Below are positions 47,078 to 57,575 of a stretch of 64,000 nucleotides of DNA, piece by piece. A model generated the notes under the pieces. It was not told the origin of the DNA. It worked only from the letters and a program-made list of their open reading frames with translations, and searched no databases. Position 1 is the stretch's first letter; each line of letters opens with the position of its first letter. The position numbers and the translations under genes are program-made. This DNA comes from Primulina eburnea (Eukaryota > Streptophyta > Magnoliopsida > Lamiales > Gesneriaceae), in NCBI RefSeq assembly GCF_022965805.1, contig NW_027331510.1:1627001-1691000 (forward strand), read 5' to 3'.

Positions 47078-49049
47078 TGGCATCTTTCAATAAAATCCCT
47101 ATGTTCTCCAAAGAAGACTATGATGATTGGAAAATTCGCATGCATGCACATCTAGCAGCATAGGATGACGATATGTGGTTTATAATCACTGATGGACCAA
47201 TGAAGATCATGAAAGCAAACACAGCTGTTGGTATAACCGAAGGTGCTCCTCAAATGATAGAGAAGCACAGATCTGAATGGACAGCTGAGGATAAAAAGAA
47301 AGCAAACTTGGACAATGTTGCAAAGGATATCCTCTATAAAACTCTGGATAAGAACATGTTTGCCAAAATCAAGACTTGTACCACTGCGAAGGAGATATGG
47401 GAAAAACTTACTCAACTCTGCGAAGGCAACGATCAGACCAAAGAAAACAAATTGACTGTGGCCATCCAAAAATTTGATAATGCAAAGATGAAGCCAGGAG
47501 AAACCCTTGCAGAATTTGATGAGCGTTTTAGCAACATTATCATCGAGCTCATCTCACTTGGAAAAGAGTACTCCAACCGAGAAACCGCGTTAAAAGTCAT
47601 GAGAGCTCTTCCCAGAGAATGGGATGTGAAGACCATAGCAATGCGCGAATCCAAGGATCTGAACAAACTGGAACTTCATGATTTATTTGCTGATCTTAAA
47701 GCATATGAATTTGAGCTTGGGATACGAACGGAAGGAGAGCCATCAGCAACTCAACAGATAAAAGCCTTGGCAGCTGCTACAGTGACTCTTCCGGTCGAAG
47801 AGTCCACAAGTAAGAAATCGGCTGAGCAACTAAGCAATGAAGCCATGTCTCTTTTTGTTAAGAAATTCAGCACATTTATGCGCAAAAATCAATCTCAAAA
47901 GAATAAACCTTATTTTAAAAAGGACCATACTGAGGATGGTCAAGGTTGTTTTAACTGTGGAAAGAAGGGACACTTTATTGCATAATGCAACAGACCAAAG
48001 AAAGATGAAAAGAAACAGGAGAATAGAGGACGGTTCAAAGATAACAAGAAATTCATCAAGAAAAAGAACCAGCGAGTTCTGACTGCAGAAGAAGATAAAG
48101 GCAAATGGGCTGAGACCGAATCAGAAAATCCTCCTCTGAGGCATCTTCAAGTGAAAACGAAGATGAGACGGTTGAGTGTCTCATGGCCAAGGAAGATCAA
48201 GAACCCATCGATGAAACGGTATTTGACTTTAACTCTGAAGAATTTACACGAGAAGATCTTGTCACAGCACTTCACGACATGGTAAATGAGTACAAAGGCC
48301 TATCTATGAAATTCAATGAGGCTGAATCAGAAAAACAAAACTTAAAAAACAAGTTAACTCTCTCTAACTGTTCGCAGTACAAAGAGATTGACAGTTTGAA
48401 AGTTAAGTTAAGTCTGCTAGCGGCTGAGAATGATGATTTACGAAGACTGTTCCATGCCACACTAAAAGAAAATAAACGGTTAATAAATGTCGTAAATACT
48501 TGGAACAAGTCTTCTGCCTATCTTGATAAGATGCATGACATGCAGAAACCAGTCGGAGACAGAACTGGAGTGAGTTACAACATCAATGATTGCAGCACTT
48601 CAAAAGCTCCAACTCAACCGTTACTAGAAAAAGACAATTTAAGATCAATTAAATTTGTCAGATCTAGCACGGTATATGAACATGATGAGTCTGAAAAACA
48701 AGGCATTCATAGTATCAATCTTGAGAACAATGGAAGGCGACGTGGTTTGGGTTATGTTCAAAGTGATAAATCCAAACAAAATTGGCGCAAATCCAGGCCA
48801 AACTCAACCGGTTACGATAGCTCAAATGGATATCACTCAAAAACCAGACCTAACAATTACTATAATTGCCGACCGGTTCAAAAGAGATACAGATTGAATG
48901 ATGGTGACCAAAGACCCAGACAACACACATTACATTCTTCATCAGATTATTCATCCGATCATGATCACCCTGGAACACATCATAAAAAATCCTCAAGGAT
49001 AATTCAAGTGTGGATTCCTAAGGGTCTAATTAACTCAGGACCCAAGTAA
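47078..49049 (+). pseudogene. Copia gag, broken
   Basis: The natural start is ATG 47078 (MASFNKIPMFSKEDYDDWK). A TAG at 47161-47163 interrupts it, so the longest open part starts at 47173. It contains the copia gag core (AKEIWEKLTQLCEG, TLAEFDERF, MRALPREWDVK) and a CCHC knuckle CFNCGKKGHFIA in which a TAA (47983-47985) falls one codon before the last Cys. A frameshift near 48130 leads into the acidic and coiled-coil C-terminal part (48183-49049), ending in WIPKGLINSGPK. Not translatable as one protein. Confidence 0.85.
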
Positions 49050-49105
49050 AAAGGGTACCATTTTCTTTCTTTTCTTTTAAATTTCAGGAACAAAAGAAGA
49101 ATTGC

Positions 49106-49773
49106 TTGGAAAAGTCAACATGGTTTTTAGACAGCGGTTGCTCAAGACATATGACTGGAAACAAAAATCTCTTATCAGAAATTGAGGACTTCAAGGGGCC
49201 AACAATTACTTTCGGTGACAACGCTAAAGGTAAAGCCACGGGTAAGGGTAAGATTATCCATGGCAAAATCATCATTAAAGATGTTCTCCTAGTAGAAAAT
49301 TGTGTTTTAATCTGATTAGTATAAGTCAACTGTGTGATAATGGATCTACCGTTGAATTTCATAAAGACAAATGCTTAGTTAAAACTAATACAAGCACCAT
49401 TATGTTAACTGGTTATCGAAATCAAAATACTTATCGAGTAGAATGGAATGATGAATGTTTAAACGCATCTACCTGTTTCATTGCTCTAAATGGTAATAAA
49501 AACTGGCTATGGCATAAACGGCCCAATCATTTAAACTTTAAATCCATTGCTACTATGAGCAAGCTTAAGCTGGTATCTGGACTGCCTAACGTTGATTTTG
49601 CCAAAGATAAAGTATGCAATGCTTGTCAGCTAGGTAAACAAGTTCGATCAACTTTCAAAAGCAAAGGAAGAAACTCTTCGGCAAAATGCTTGGAACTACT
49701 TCATATGGACTTGTTTGGACCCATTCCGGTGATGAGTTTAGGGGGGAAAGAAATACACTCTGGTTGTTATTGA
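49106..49773 (+). pseudogene. Copia protease and integrase N-terminal zinc finger, broken
   Basis: The aspartic protease motif WFLDSGCSRHMTG opens the segment. A frameshift near 49300 moves into the frame with LISISQLCD and the gag-pre-integrase finger: H-H in WLWHKRPNHLNF, where most copia elements have a Leu-Gly pair, and CNACQLGK. The integrase begins with LLHMDLFGPIP. A further frameshift in the G run at 49741-49746 ends this frame. Confidence 0.8.
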
Positions 49774-50860
49774 CGACTTCTCTAGATTTACATGGGTACT
49801 ATTCCTTGGCTCCAAAGATCAAACTGCCGACCAACTAATCAAGCTGCTCAAGAGACTTCACAGTGAGAAAAGGGAAGACATCAACAGAATCAGAAGTGAC
49901 AAAGGAACTGAATTTCTGAACAAATATCTGGCATCCTACCTTGAAGATCATGGGATTAAACACGAGCTATCAGCTGCAAGATCACCACAACAAAATGGAG
50001 TAGCAGAAAGAAGAAACCGCACACTGAAAGAAGCAGCTAGAACCATGCTAGCTGAATCTGGTATCTCGCAAAGATTTTGGGCTGAAGCCATCAACACAGC
50101 TTGTTACACTCAGAATCGATCTATGATTAATAAAAATCATGCAAAGACTCCATATGAAATATGGACCGACAAATTTCCAGAAGTGGGGTATTTTCGCATC
50201 TTTGGCTGTAAGTGTTTTATTCACATAAATGGCAAAATACATCTCACTGCATTTGACGTAAAGGCTGAAAATGGCATCTTTCTGGGATACTCAGCAGTAA
50301 GTAAAGCATACAGAGTCTATAATCAAAAAACTCTCACTTTCGAAGAATCCATACATGTTGTATTTGATGAATCATCTATATGCCATGACAATAGCAATAG
50401 CAACATGCATGATCTGATAAATAATTTTGAAGCTGCTAACCTTGAAGCTAGCAATGATGATGATGAGATAGACATAAGAAGAACAGGTGAAACAATCTCT
50501 AAAGAAAATCCAACCGGTCAAGAAAAGTGTCAGCAAACGAATGATCCAGAAAACAATTATCAACCGCAGAACATACCACTGGCAGAAGAGGTAACAGAAC
50601 AAGAAAATGACATCATTCAACCAACCGAGGCAGATCAATATGGACCATGTCTCCGGTGGAAAAAGGATCACCCACTCGAGCTGGTCATTGGTAACCCTAC
50701 TGCTCCTCTTAGAACTATAAATCAAATGATAAGTGAATTTATGCAGGCTGCTTTTGTTTCTCAAATTGAACCCAAGAAAATTGATGATGCTCTACTAGAT
50801 ACAAACTGGATAGAGGCCATGCAAGAAGAACTTAATCAGTTTGAAAGAAACAGAGTATGA
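49748..50860 (+). pseudogene. Copia integrase core and linker
   Basis: After the frameshift the integrase core continues without an ATG: VVIDDFSRFTWV, the second catalytic Asp in RSDKGTEF, the Glu in SPQQNGVAERRN, then FWAEAINTACY and the variable acidic linker. TGA at 50858-50860 replaces the expected Trp codon in the lead to RT. The catalytic triad is present, split over two frames. Confidence 0.8.
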
Positions 50861-52294
50861 CACTTAGTATCTCGACCTAATGATGCTAATATAATTGGAA
50901 CTAGATGGGTTTATAGAAACAAAATGAATGAAAGTGGTTTAATCATAAGAAATAAGGCTCGACTAGTGGCTCAAGGATATAGACATGAGGAAGGAATAGA
51001 CTTTGATGAATCTTTTGCCCCTGTTGCTAGATTAGAAGCCATTAGAATATTTCTAGCTTTTGCAGCATTTAAAGACTTCAAAGTATATCAAATGGATGTT
51101 AAATCTGCCTTTCTGAATGGTCTATTAAATGAGGAAGTTCATGTAGAACAACCACCCGGTTTTGTTAACCATATCTTTCCTGATCATGTTTACAAATTGG
51201 ATAAAGCTTTATATGGACTAAAACAAGCCCCAAGAGCATGGTATGACACACTAACCAAATTTCTGCTCGACCATGGATTTTCTATTGGTACAATCGATAA
51301 AACCCTATTTAAATTCTCCAAGAATGATCATTCACTTTTTGTTCAGATATATGTAGATGATATTATTTTTGGATCAACTAATACTAAGCTGTGTGAAAGA
51401 TTTTCTAAGATGATGCAGGAACAATTTGAAATGAGCATGATGGGCGAATTAAACAATTTTTTAGGACTGCAAGTCAAGCAGTCTGAAAATGGTATCTTCA
51501 TTAATCAAGCCAAATATACACGAGATATGTTAAAGAAATTCGGCATGGAAAACTGTTCTCCAGCCAGCACTCCAATGAGTTCATCAATCAAATTAGATAA
51601 AGATGAAGGGGGAATTTCGGTGGATACAAAAATGTACAGAGGACTAATTGGGTCTTTACTATACCTAACCGCAAGTCGACCGGACATTATGTTTGTTGTA
51701 TGCCTATGTGCACGGTTTCAAGCTAAACCCATGCAATCTCATTTTATTGCCTCTAAACGCATACTCAAATATCTGAAAGGAACCAAAAATGTGGGTCTTT
51801 GGTATCCCAAAGATTCAAGTTTTAACCTTGTAGGTTACTCAGATGCAGATTATGCAGGATGCAAAATCGATCGAAAAAGCACAAGCAGTTCATGCCAATT
51901 TTTAGGAGAAAGACTTATTTCATGGGCCAGCAAGAAGCAAACGTCAATTGCCACATCAACCGCTGAAGCAGAATATTTAGCAGCTGGAAGCTGTTGTGCT
52001 CAAATGCTATGGATTCAGCAACAATTAAAAGATTATGGAATCCAAGCTGCTGAATCCCCCATATTTTGCGACAACACAAGTGCAATAGCTATAACATACA
52101 ACCCTGTCATGCACTCTCGGACAAAGCACATCGATATCCGACACCATTTCATCCGAGAACATGTGATGAAGAAAGAAATACGGCTTGAATACGTTCATAC
52201 TGATCAACAAACAGCCGATATTCTTACAAAACCACTACCCGAGGCTAAGTTCTCTTATTTTCGTAATATGCTTGGTTTGATTGATTTATCATGA
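50861..52294 (+). pseudogene. Copia reverse transcriptase and RNase H
   Basis: Same frame as the integrase, cut off by the TGA; the first ATG is at 50924. RT motifs include [40 protein letters not shown] and the catalytic YVDDI. RNase H follows with [23 protein letters not shown] and the C-terminal [10 protein letters not shown]. This is the best preserved part of pol. Confidence 0.9.
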
Positions 52295-52420
52295 TATAAT
52301 TATTTCTTGTGTATGCTCAGTTTAATTTTGCAGGTAACAAAAGAAAAAGGCAGGAAAAAGTCAGTAAAACAGAACAAAAAATAATCTTTCATTATAAAGT
52401 CAGAGGCAGGGGGCAGTACA

Positions 52421-52825
52421 TCAACAGAGGCGGAGGCGGACACTCCTAATCTCCCTATCTACGTACAACCTCCAAAGTGCTAACCAGCTGGTCAGCCCTC
52501 CGACGGAAATACGTGAGAACTCCTCTGATATGGCTACCCTTCTCAGAGATCTCCTCTCCTTAAGCAGCATAAGAAGATAAACACCATCATCAGAAAAGAC
52601 TCCAGCATTATCAGCAACGCGAAGACGTCGCCGATATCTTCCTAATGCCGCCATATCTCTGGAAGAAGAAGCTAGTCCGCCCTCAAGGACGGACTTGAGT
52701 TTTTGAACTTTTGCCCAAATGGCCAGCGGCTTTTTCATCACTCGATCCATGATAGCCTTCTTCCTCGAAGCCACCGCAGCATTCAGGAACTCCTCCGCCA
52801 AGTCTGGACTACTATCTCTCTCCAT
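52421..52825 (-). CDS. Antisense ORF inside the SIRE-type element
   Basis: A 134-residue minus-strand ORF between RNase H and the env-like region, beginning MERDSSPDLAEEFLNAAVAS. It is rich in Arg, Leu and Ala and largely helical in character (RYRRRLRVADNAG, LLMLLKERRSLRR). A TATA box (CTATAAATA on the minus strand, 52871-52863) lies about 40 bases upstream of the ATG. It is intact, while gag and pol are not. Antisense accessory ORFs are known in some plant gypsy lineages. Function unknown; coding status is inferred from length, position and promoter. Confidence 0.5.
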   Translation of the reverse strand: MERDSSPDLAEEFLNAAVASRKKAIMDRVMKKPLAIWAKVQKLKSVLEGGLASSSRDMAALGRYRRRLRVADNAGVFSDDGVYLLMLLKERRSLRRVAISEEFSRISVGGLTSWLALWRLYVDREIRSVRLRLC

Positions 52826-52860
52826 ATTTCTAACTTGATTTTATTGTTAACATCTTTGCT

Positions 52861-52871
52861 GGTATTTATAG
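52861..52871 (-). promoter_or_regulatory. TATA box for the antisense ORF
   Basis: The minus strand reads CTATAAATACC, a close match to the plant TATA consensus. Transcription would start about 30 bases downstream, just before the ATG at 52825. Confidence 0.45.
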
Positions 52872-53347
52872 ATGAAAATCAAGCGCCAAGGGTTTATGTC
52901 ATCATGACTGCGGTGGGAAATGTGAAGAGTTTTATCATACGCTACCGACGGTTCAATTTCATTCATGCACGTGTTTAGGGGGAACATGGTTAAGAATAAT
53001 CATCATTTTCTTTAACCGGTTCCACCTAATAACATCAATTATCCGGTTCAGATCTTGTGGTCATAATACATCCACGTCATTTTCGTAAAACACACCCAAA
53101 CTTTTCAACTGCTCCTATATGAAGTGACGGTTATCTCCTTGAAATTTGAAAAACACTAATTTTGCCGCCGTCCAAAATTTCAAATATTTTTTATAAAATT
53201 CTCCACTAACAGTCCTCCACGTGGACCTGTTAGTACGTGTTTGAACCGGACATACATACCCTCACTCACATCATTGTTCTCTTTACTACTTTATCGCAGC
53301 TCACTCTACAGGAACCAGATTACAGAATTTCTTGGAGAATCATCAAA

Positions 53348-54970
53348 ATGGCTGCCTCCATTACACAGAATACAGTGGCTATCAACTTTCCATCCGTCTT
53401 CTCTATGCCCAACAAGCCAATGAAGGCTATGTTCCGTACAATCGAAGAATCTGGGCTTCGAACTTTTCTGGGCTGTCGATACTCATACTCTGATACATTA
53501 CTAAAAGAGTTCTTTGATACTGCTCACATGAAAAATGGAGAAATTCTTTGTTCTGTTCAGAACCAGCACTTCACTTTCACCCAGAAGGTGTTTGCTGAAT
53601 TGTTCAAGTTACCAACGGCTGGCGTCACTGACTTCTCTACACTACCGGATGGTAATACTGATATCTGGCGTCAAAACTTTTCACTCACTGCCTCTCCTAT
53701 CTCTCACCCAACATGCCAGAAGCGAGATCTAAAGATCGAATTTCGATTGTTGGCTGATATTGTGGCTAAAGGAATTTTTGCTAAAGCTGGTGCATATGAT
53801 AAAATCACTCTAGAAAAATTTCTTGTTATCACAACCATCTCCTCTAATCTTGGAATCAACTTGTCTTATATCTTTTTCAAAGTTCTGGTAGCCATGGTAA
53901 AGAAAAACAACCAATCTCAAGGCTTTGCAGTTCCAATATGCCACATGCTAATTTCTGCCGGTGCTCCACCAGTTGATATGATTGAAGTTGGTAAGACCAA
54001 GCTGTTCTCATGGGTATCGGTTGACAAATTCATTAAGAAAAACAAACCTACGGATGAAGAATTCGTCCCTGTCAAAACAGAAACTGGTGTTGAATTTGTG
54101 AAACAGAAGAAAGCGATTGTCTCCACTCCCAAGGAAACAAAAAGGAAGCTGGTTCTGAAATCCAGTTCTGACGATGAATCTAAGGATGACATTCCGGTTT
54201 CACAAGTGTTCAAAAAGAAACGAACCGTTACTTCTAAATCAACGAAGATTAAGCTGATCAAGCATATTTCTGCACCACTTATTCCTGCACCTATCCCTTC
54301 AGTATCGGTTACCAAGTTAAAAGGTATTCAAATTACAGACACAGATATCCAATCATCTTATTCAGGAGTTCCGATTATTCTCTCCTCAGACAAAGGCAAA
54401 CAGGTTATGAGTACCAATCCACCCAAAAACAATGAAGTTCATACAACAATCATCCTCACAAGTCAGCGTGTTAATGAAGCTGTTCAGTCAAAAATCAAGA
54501 TGTTTGATAAATGGGTCAAATATCGCACTGCTGTCCCTTTTGATTCGCTCCTCCAAACCGGGAAAATAAAGGCTGCTGCAAAACTTGAACGGTCCATTTT
54601 GGAATGGGCTGAAACATCAGACATTCAAACCGCTCTTCAAAGACGCGACTTTATAGAAATTCAAATGAAAGAAAGCACTGTTCGAATCATCATACAGTTA
54701 AAAAGGAAAAATTTTGATCCCTCTAGTCCTACTGCTCAAGATGACTCTGCAGTCATATCTCAACTTGAAATGGACGCTCTGTCTCTTGCTATGTCAGTCG
54801 CTCACATGCGACATAAGCTCAATCTTCCAGCTATTGCAGAACAGAGTAAGTTTGACTCTTTGATGGATGTTCATAACGACCTTAGCAACCAGTTCCACCT
54901 ATTGCCTCTCAGAAGGCTTCTTCGTCTAATCCTTGCACTAGCTCTAAACCCACTTCACCAGACGTTATGA
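53348..54970 (+). pseudogene. Env-like region of the SIRE-type element, N-terminal frame
   Basis: A start at ATG 53348 (AAAATGGC context) is preferred; the frame is open from 53237 but has no earlier ATG. A globular part (MAASITQNTVAINFPSVF to about 54000) is followed by a Lys/Ser/Thr-rich part. The last 25 or so residues look out of frame, since the neighbouring frame carries the expected Ser/Pro-rich composition from about 54890. The frame ends in an ATGA overlap with the next ORF. The family resembles the ORF downstream of pol in SIRE elements, called env-like by position. No signal peptide or membrane segment is evident. Confidence 0.65.
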
Positions 54971-56070
54971 CAACAGCTCAGCTGGAGCTAGATCTTATTC
55001 AGGTTACTCAGCGGTCAGAACAACAACTAGCCTCCCCCGCTGGTCAAGATATTTTATCTGATACACATGCTAAATCTGCATCACCCGAAGTTCTTGTTGA
55101 AACCAATCAACCAACTCATGAAGAAACCGCTCCCACACCCTCTGAAACACTTCTGAAAGAAGACTCTTCGAATGCCGAACAACAATGCGGTCTAGATATT
55201 TCGGTTGTCCCAGTTGTTTCTTCACCGCATTCTGATACTGGCATCCTTGCTTCACAGCCTCTTGTTGAGTCAAACAAAGCTTCAGCTCTTTCAGTCGATG
55301 AAGCAGAACAGTTTCTTTCTGACTTTGATGCTGCTCAACCATATCAAGAGTCGCTTATCTCTTCACAAGATCATCTTCAGGTTGATACTCCGATGGTATT
55401 TCAAGAGCAGCTCTCATCCTCTCCGACAGAGTTACAGGAAGCTGAGATACCCATCTCATCAAAGCCTTCCTCTCCCAATGATCTAATTGCCAAACCAGAG
55501 GAAGCCAAGCTCATTGGCTCAGCATCTTTTGTCTCAACTGACGACATTGATCAATTTATTGAGAGTATCACGGCGGAACCTCTTGCCATTGATCCTTCGC
55601 CATCATCTGCCAAAGCAACCTCTTCCACATTAATTGCTTTCAAGGCCAAACTACTTGCTGATCCCGAAGCACCTGAAGAAGAAGAAATTGTTGAAGCAAA
55701 CTTCCATCAGGATCTTCTGAGCCGACTTGCCAATATGGATCAGTCTATCCTCGCTCTAAATCGCAAGCAATTTGATCTAAAAGAAGATCTACAGACTATC
55801 AAGAGTGCCATCTCTAAGGATTTTGCTGCCATCACTACAAAAGTTTCCAACAATCAGTCGATTAATGTCAACATGTGCCTTGGTCTTTCGTCCCAAATCA
55901 CTCGTATTGAACAACGAATGGATGCCCAAGGTGCTCAACTCACAGAAATTATGGACTTTCTTGTTAATGGTGATGTCAAAAAGGGGGAAAGAGAGCAAGA
56001 AAAGCTTCTTCAAAAGGAATTGGCCGCTCTAAAGAAAAAGGAAGCCAAAGGATCAGAACTTAAGAAATAG
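54967..56070 (+). pseudogene. Env-like region, C-terminal frame
   Basis: 367 codons, acidic and Ser/Glu/Pro-rich to about residue 230, then a helical coiled-coil-like C-terminus with a Lys/Glu-rich end (LLQKELAALKKKEAKG). It overlaps the previous frame by four bases. The overlap looks like a consequence of a single-base frameshift near 54890 rather than two designed genes, because this frame is open and compositionally continuous upstream of its ATG. Confidence 0.6.
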
Positions 56071-56161
56071 TAATCTTGTTTAGTAATTGTTGTTTCAGGG
56101 ATGAAATACAATTGGTTCTCTGTTCTGATCAACAAAATTTCAGCTCAGTTTTATCATCACC

Positions 56162-56175
56162 AAAAAGGGGGAAAT
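56162..56175 (+). other. Polypurine tract of the SIRE-type element
   Basis: AAAAAGGGGGAAAT directly before the 3' LTR start at 56176. Confidence 0.9.
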
Positions 56176-57323
56176 TGTTAAGAAATGAAATTTCAGGAAT
56201 TTTGGTGTATTACAAATTTGTAATCAACCGCGGCTGGAAATTCTCAATCGCTGATATTCAACCGCTTATTCTTGAGATTACAGCTATAGTGAACCGGTTC
56301 ATTTAAGAGACTCACTTATGGCTAAACGACATTCTCTGACCGATTGTATGCATTCAAATCCTCGAAGACAACGATCTCACATCAATTCCAAGATAGATGT
56401 GCATTTATCTCTCCATCCCATAAAGGAAGTTCAAAGACAGTATTCGTGGTCTGATGCTATCTGCACAGTCGCCTAAAGTAGTAAACCTCAAGAAAAGAGC
56501 TTCAAATTTATGTTAAGCAAAAGGAAGATTAAATGCGAACATTTATTGCTCATAAAGATGAAAGTGACCTATCTGATTCAGAAGCTCGGGTTTACGTTAA
56601 CTGTACTTTCTGACCGTTAAATCATTCGGCTATATCATCTGAGAGGAATGCAAGTCAATCTCACGCAAGCTATACAACTCATATGTTCGTTCAAAGAATC
56701 CTCTAAGCTTGTAGTCAAGAAATCTCAGAGCGCAATCTCAGTCAATATTTATCTTCGCTCTTTTTTGCACGCAGCTATACAGAAACATATTTGATCATTC
56801 AATGATCTTTTCGTGCTACTGAAACAAACTACTACTCGATATCAATAACCTGTTGGTTATTTGATTCAAACTTGTGATGGCTGGTGAACCAAGGGTTCTT
56901 AATATCCAGTAGTGTAAAGGGATCACTAAGAGTTCCATACAGGCAGTGTGATAAGTCCTGGTTGGATTGGGCTGTTACAAACGTTTTGTAAAGTCAAAGT
57001 CTTTTAGTGGAATCCTTCCTGAAAGAGGAAGAAGGGGTGACGTAGGAGTCTTCAATCTCCGAACATCCATAAAAACTCTGTGTCTCTTACTTCGTGCAAA
57101 CTGTTATTTGTTACTCATATTCTTGCTGTTTAGTTTGTCAAATCTCTAGAAATATCTGTCGAAAAATGTGAACCGTTTTCCGCACACTTCAGTAGTTCAC
57201 CTCTTTCGACTGCTTGAGAAAGAATTTTTCGAACCGCCTGAAAACGGTTGAAAATATAATTTTAAATAAGAAAATTTGAAAGAGTTCATTCACCCCCCTC
57301 TAAACTCTTTCCCGATCCCAACA
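56176..57323 (+). repeat. 3' LTR of the SIRE-type element
   Basis: Partner of 45879-47027, about 98 percent identical by eye, followed by the target duplication TTTAG. Confidence 0.9.
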
Positions 57324-57575
57324 TTTAGTTAATTAAGAAAATTTAATTTGACAATCACTATGTGTACTGTACATTGTGATTTTAGTTTTGGTAAAATTTA
57401 TTATTTTATTAATTTTATTTTTATTATTTTTTCATTATGAATAATATTTGGATTAAAAATATATTCGCTAATTTGATAGACCTGTCATTATGTTATAATC
57501 ACGCAGATTGAAAAATGTTATATATATATATAAGTGAATATATATGATCTATCGTCATATCTATATCTATTATCT

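Larger units (their letters stand above)
45879..57323 (+). mobile_element. Complete SIRE/Maximus-type copia retrotransposon, inactivated
   Basis: LTRs of 1,149 and 1,148 bases (45879-47027 and 56176-57323), target duplication TTTAG on both sides (45874-45878 and 57324-57328), primer site 47030-47041, polypurine tract 56162-56175. Order inside: gag, protease, integrase, RT, RNase H, an antisense ORF, then an env-like region, the layout of the SIRE lineage. By eye the LTRs differ at about 22 positions (2 percent), older than the gag-only element. Coding regions carry several stops and frameshifts. Confidence 0.9.

Noticed and set aside
49045..49088. Intron-like GTAAAA...TTTCAG between gag and protease of the SIRE-type element
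   Set aside because: About 44 bases, too short for a plant intron. The pyrimidine run is more likely the remains of the gag-pol junction.
50372..50764. 130-codon minus-strand ORF under the integrase linker
   Set aside because: Shadow of the pol frame. Unlike the ORF at 52421-52825 it overlaps coding sequence and has no promoter-like element.
53237..53347. Upstream start for the env-like ORF at 53237
   Set aside because: The codon is GTG. The first ATG, in good context, is at 53348.
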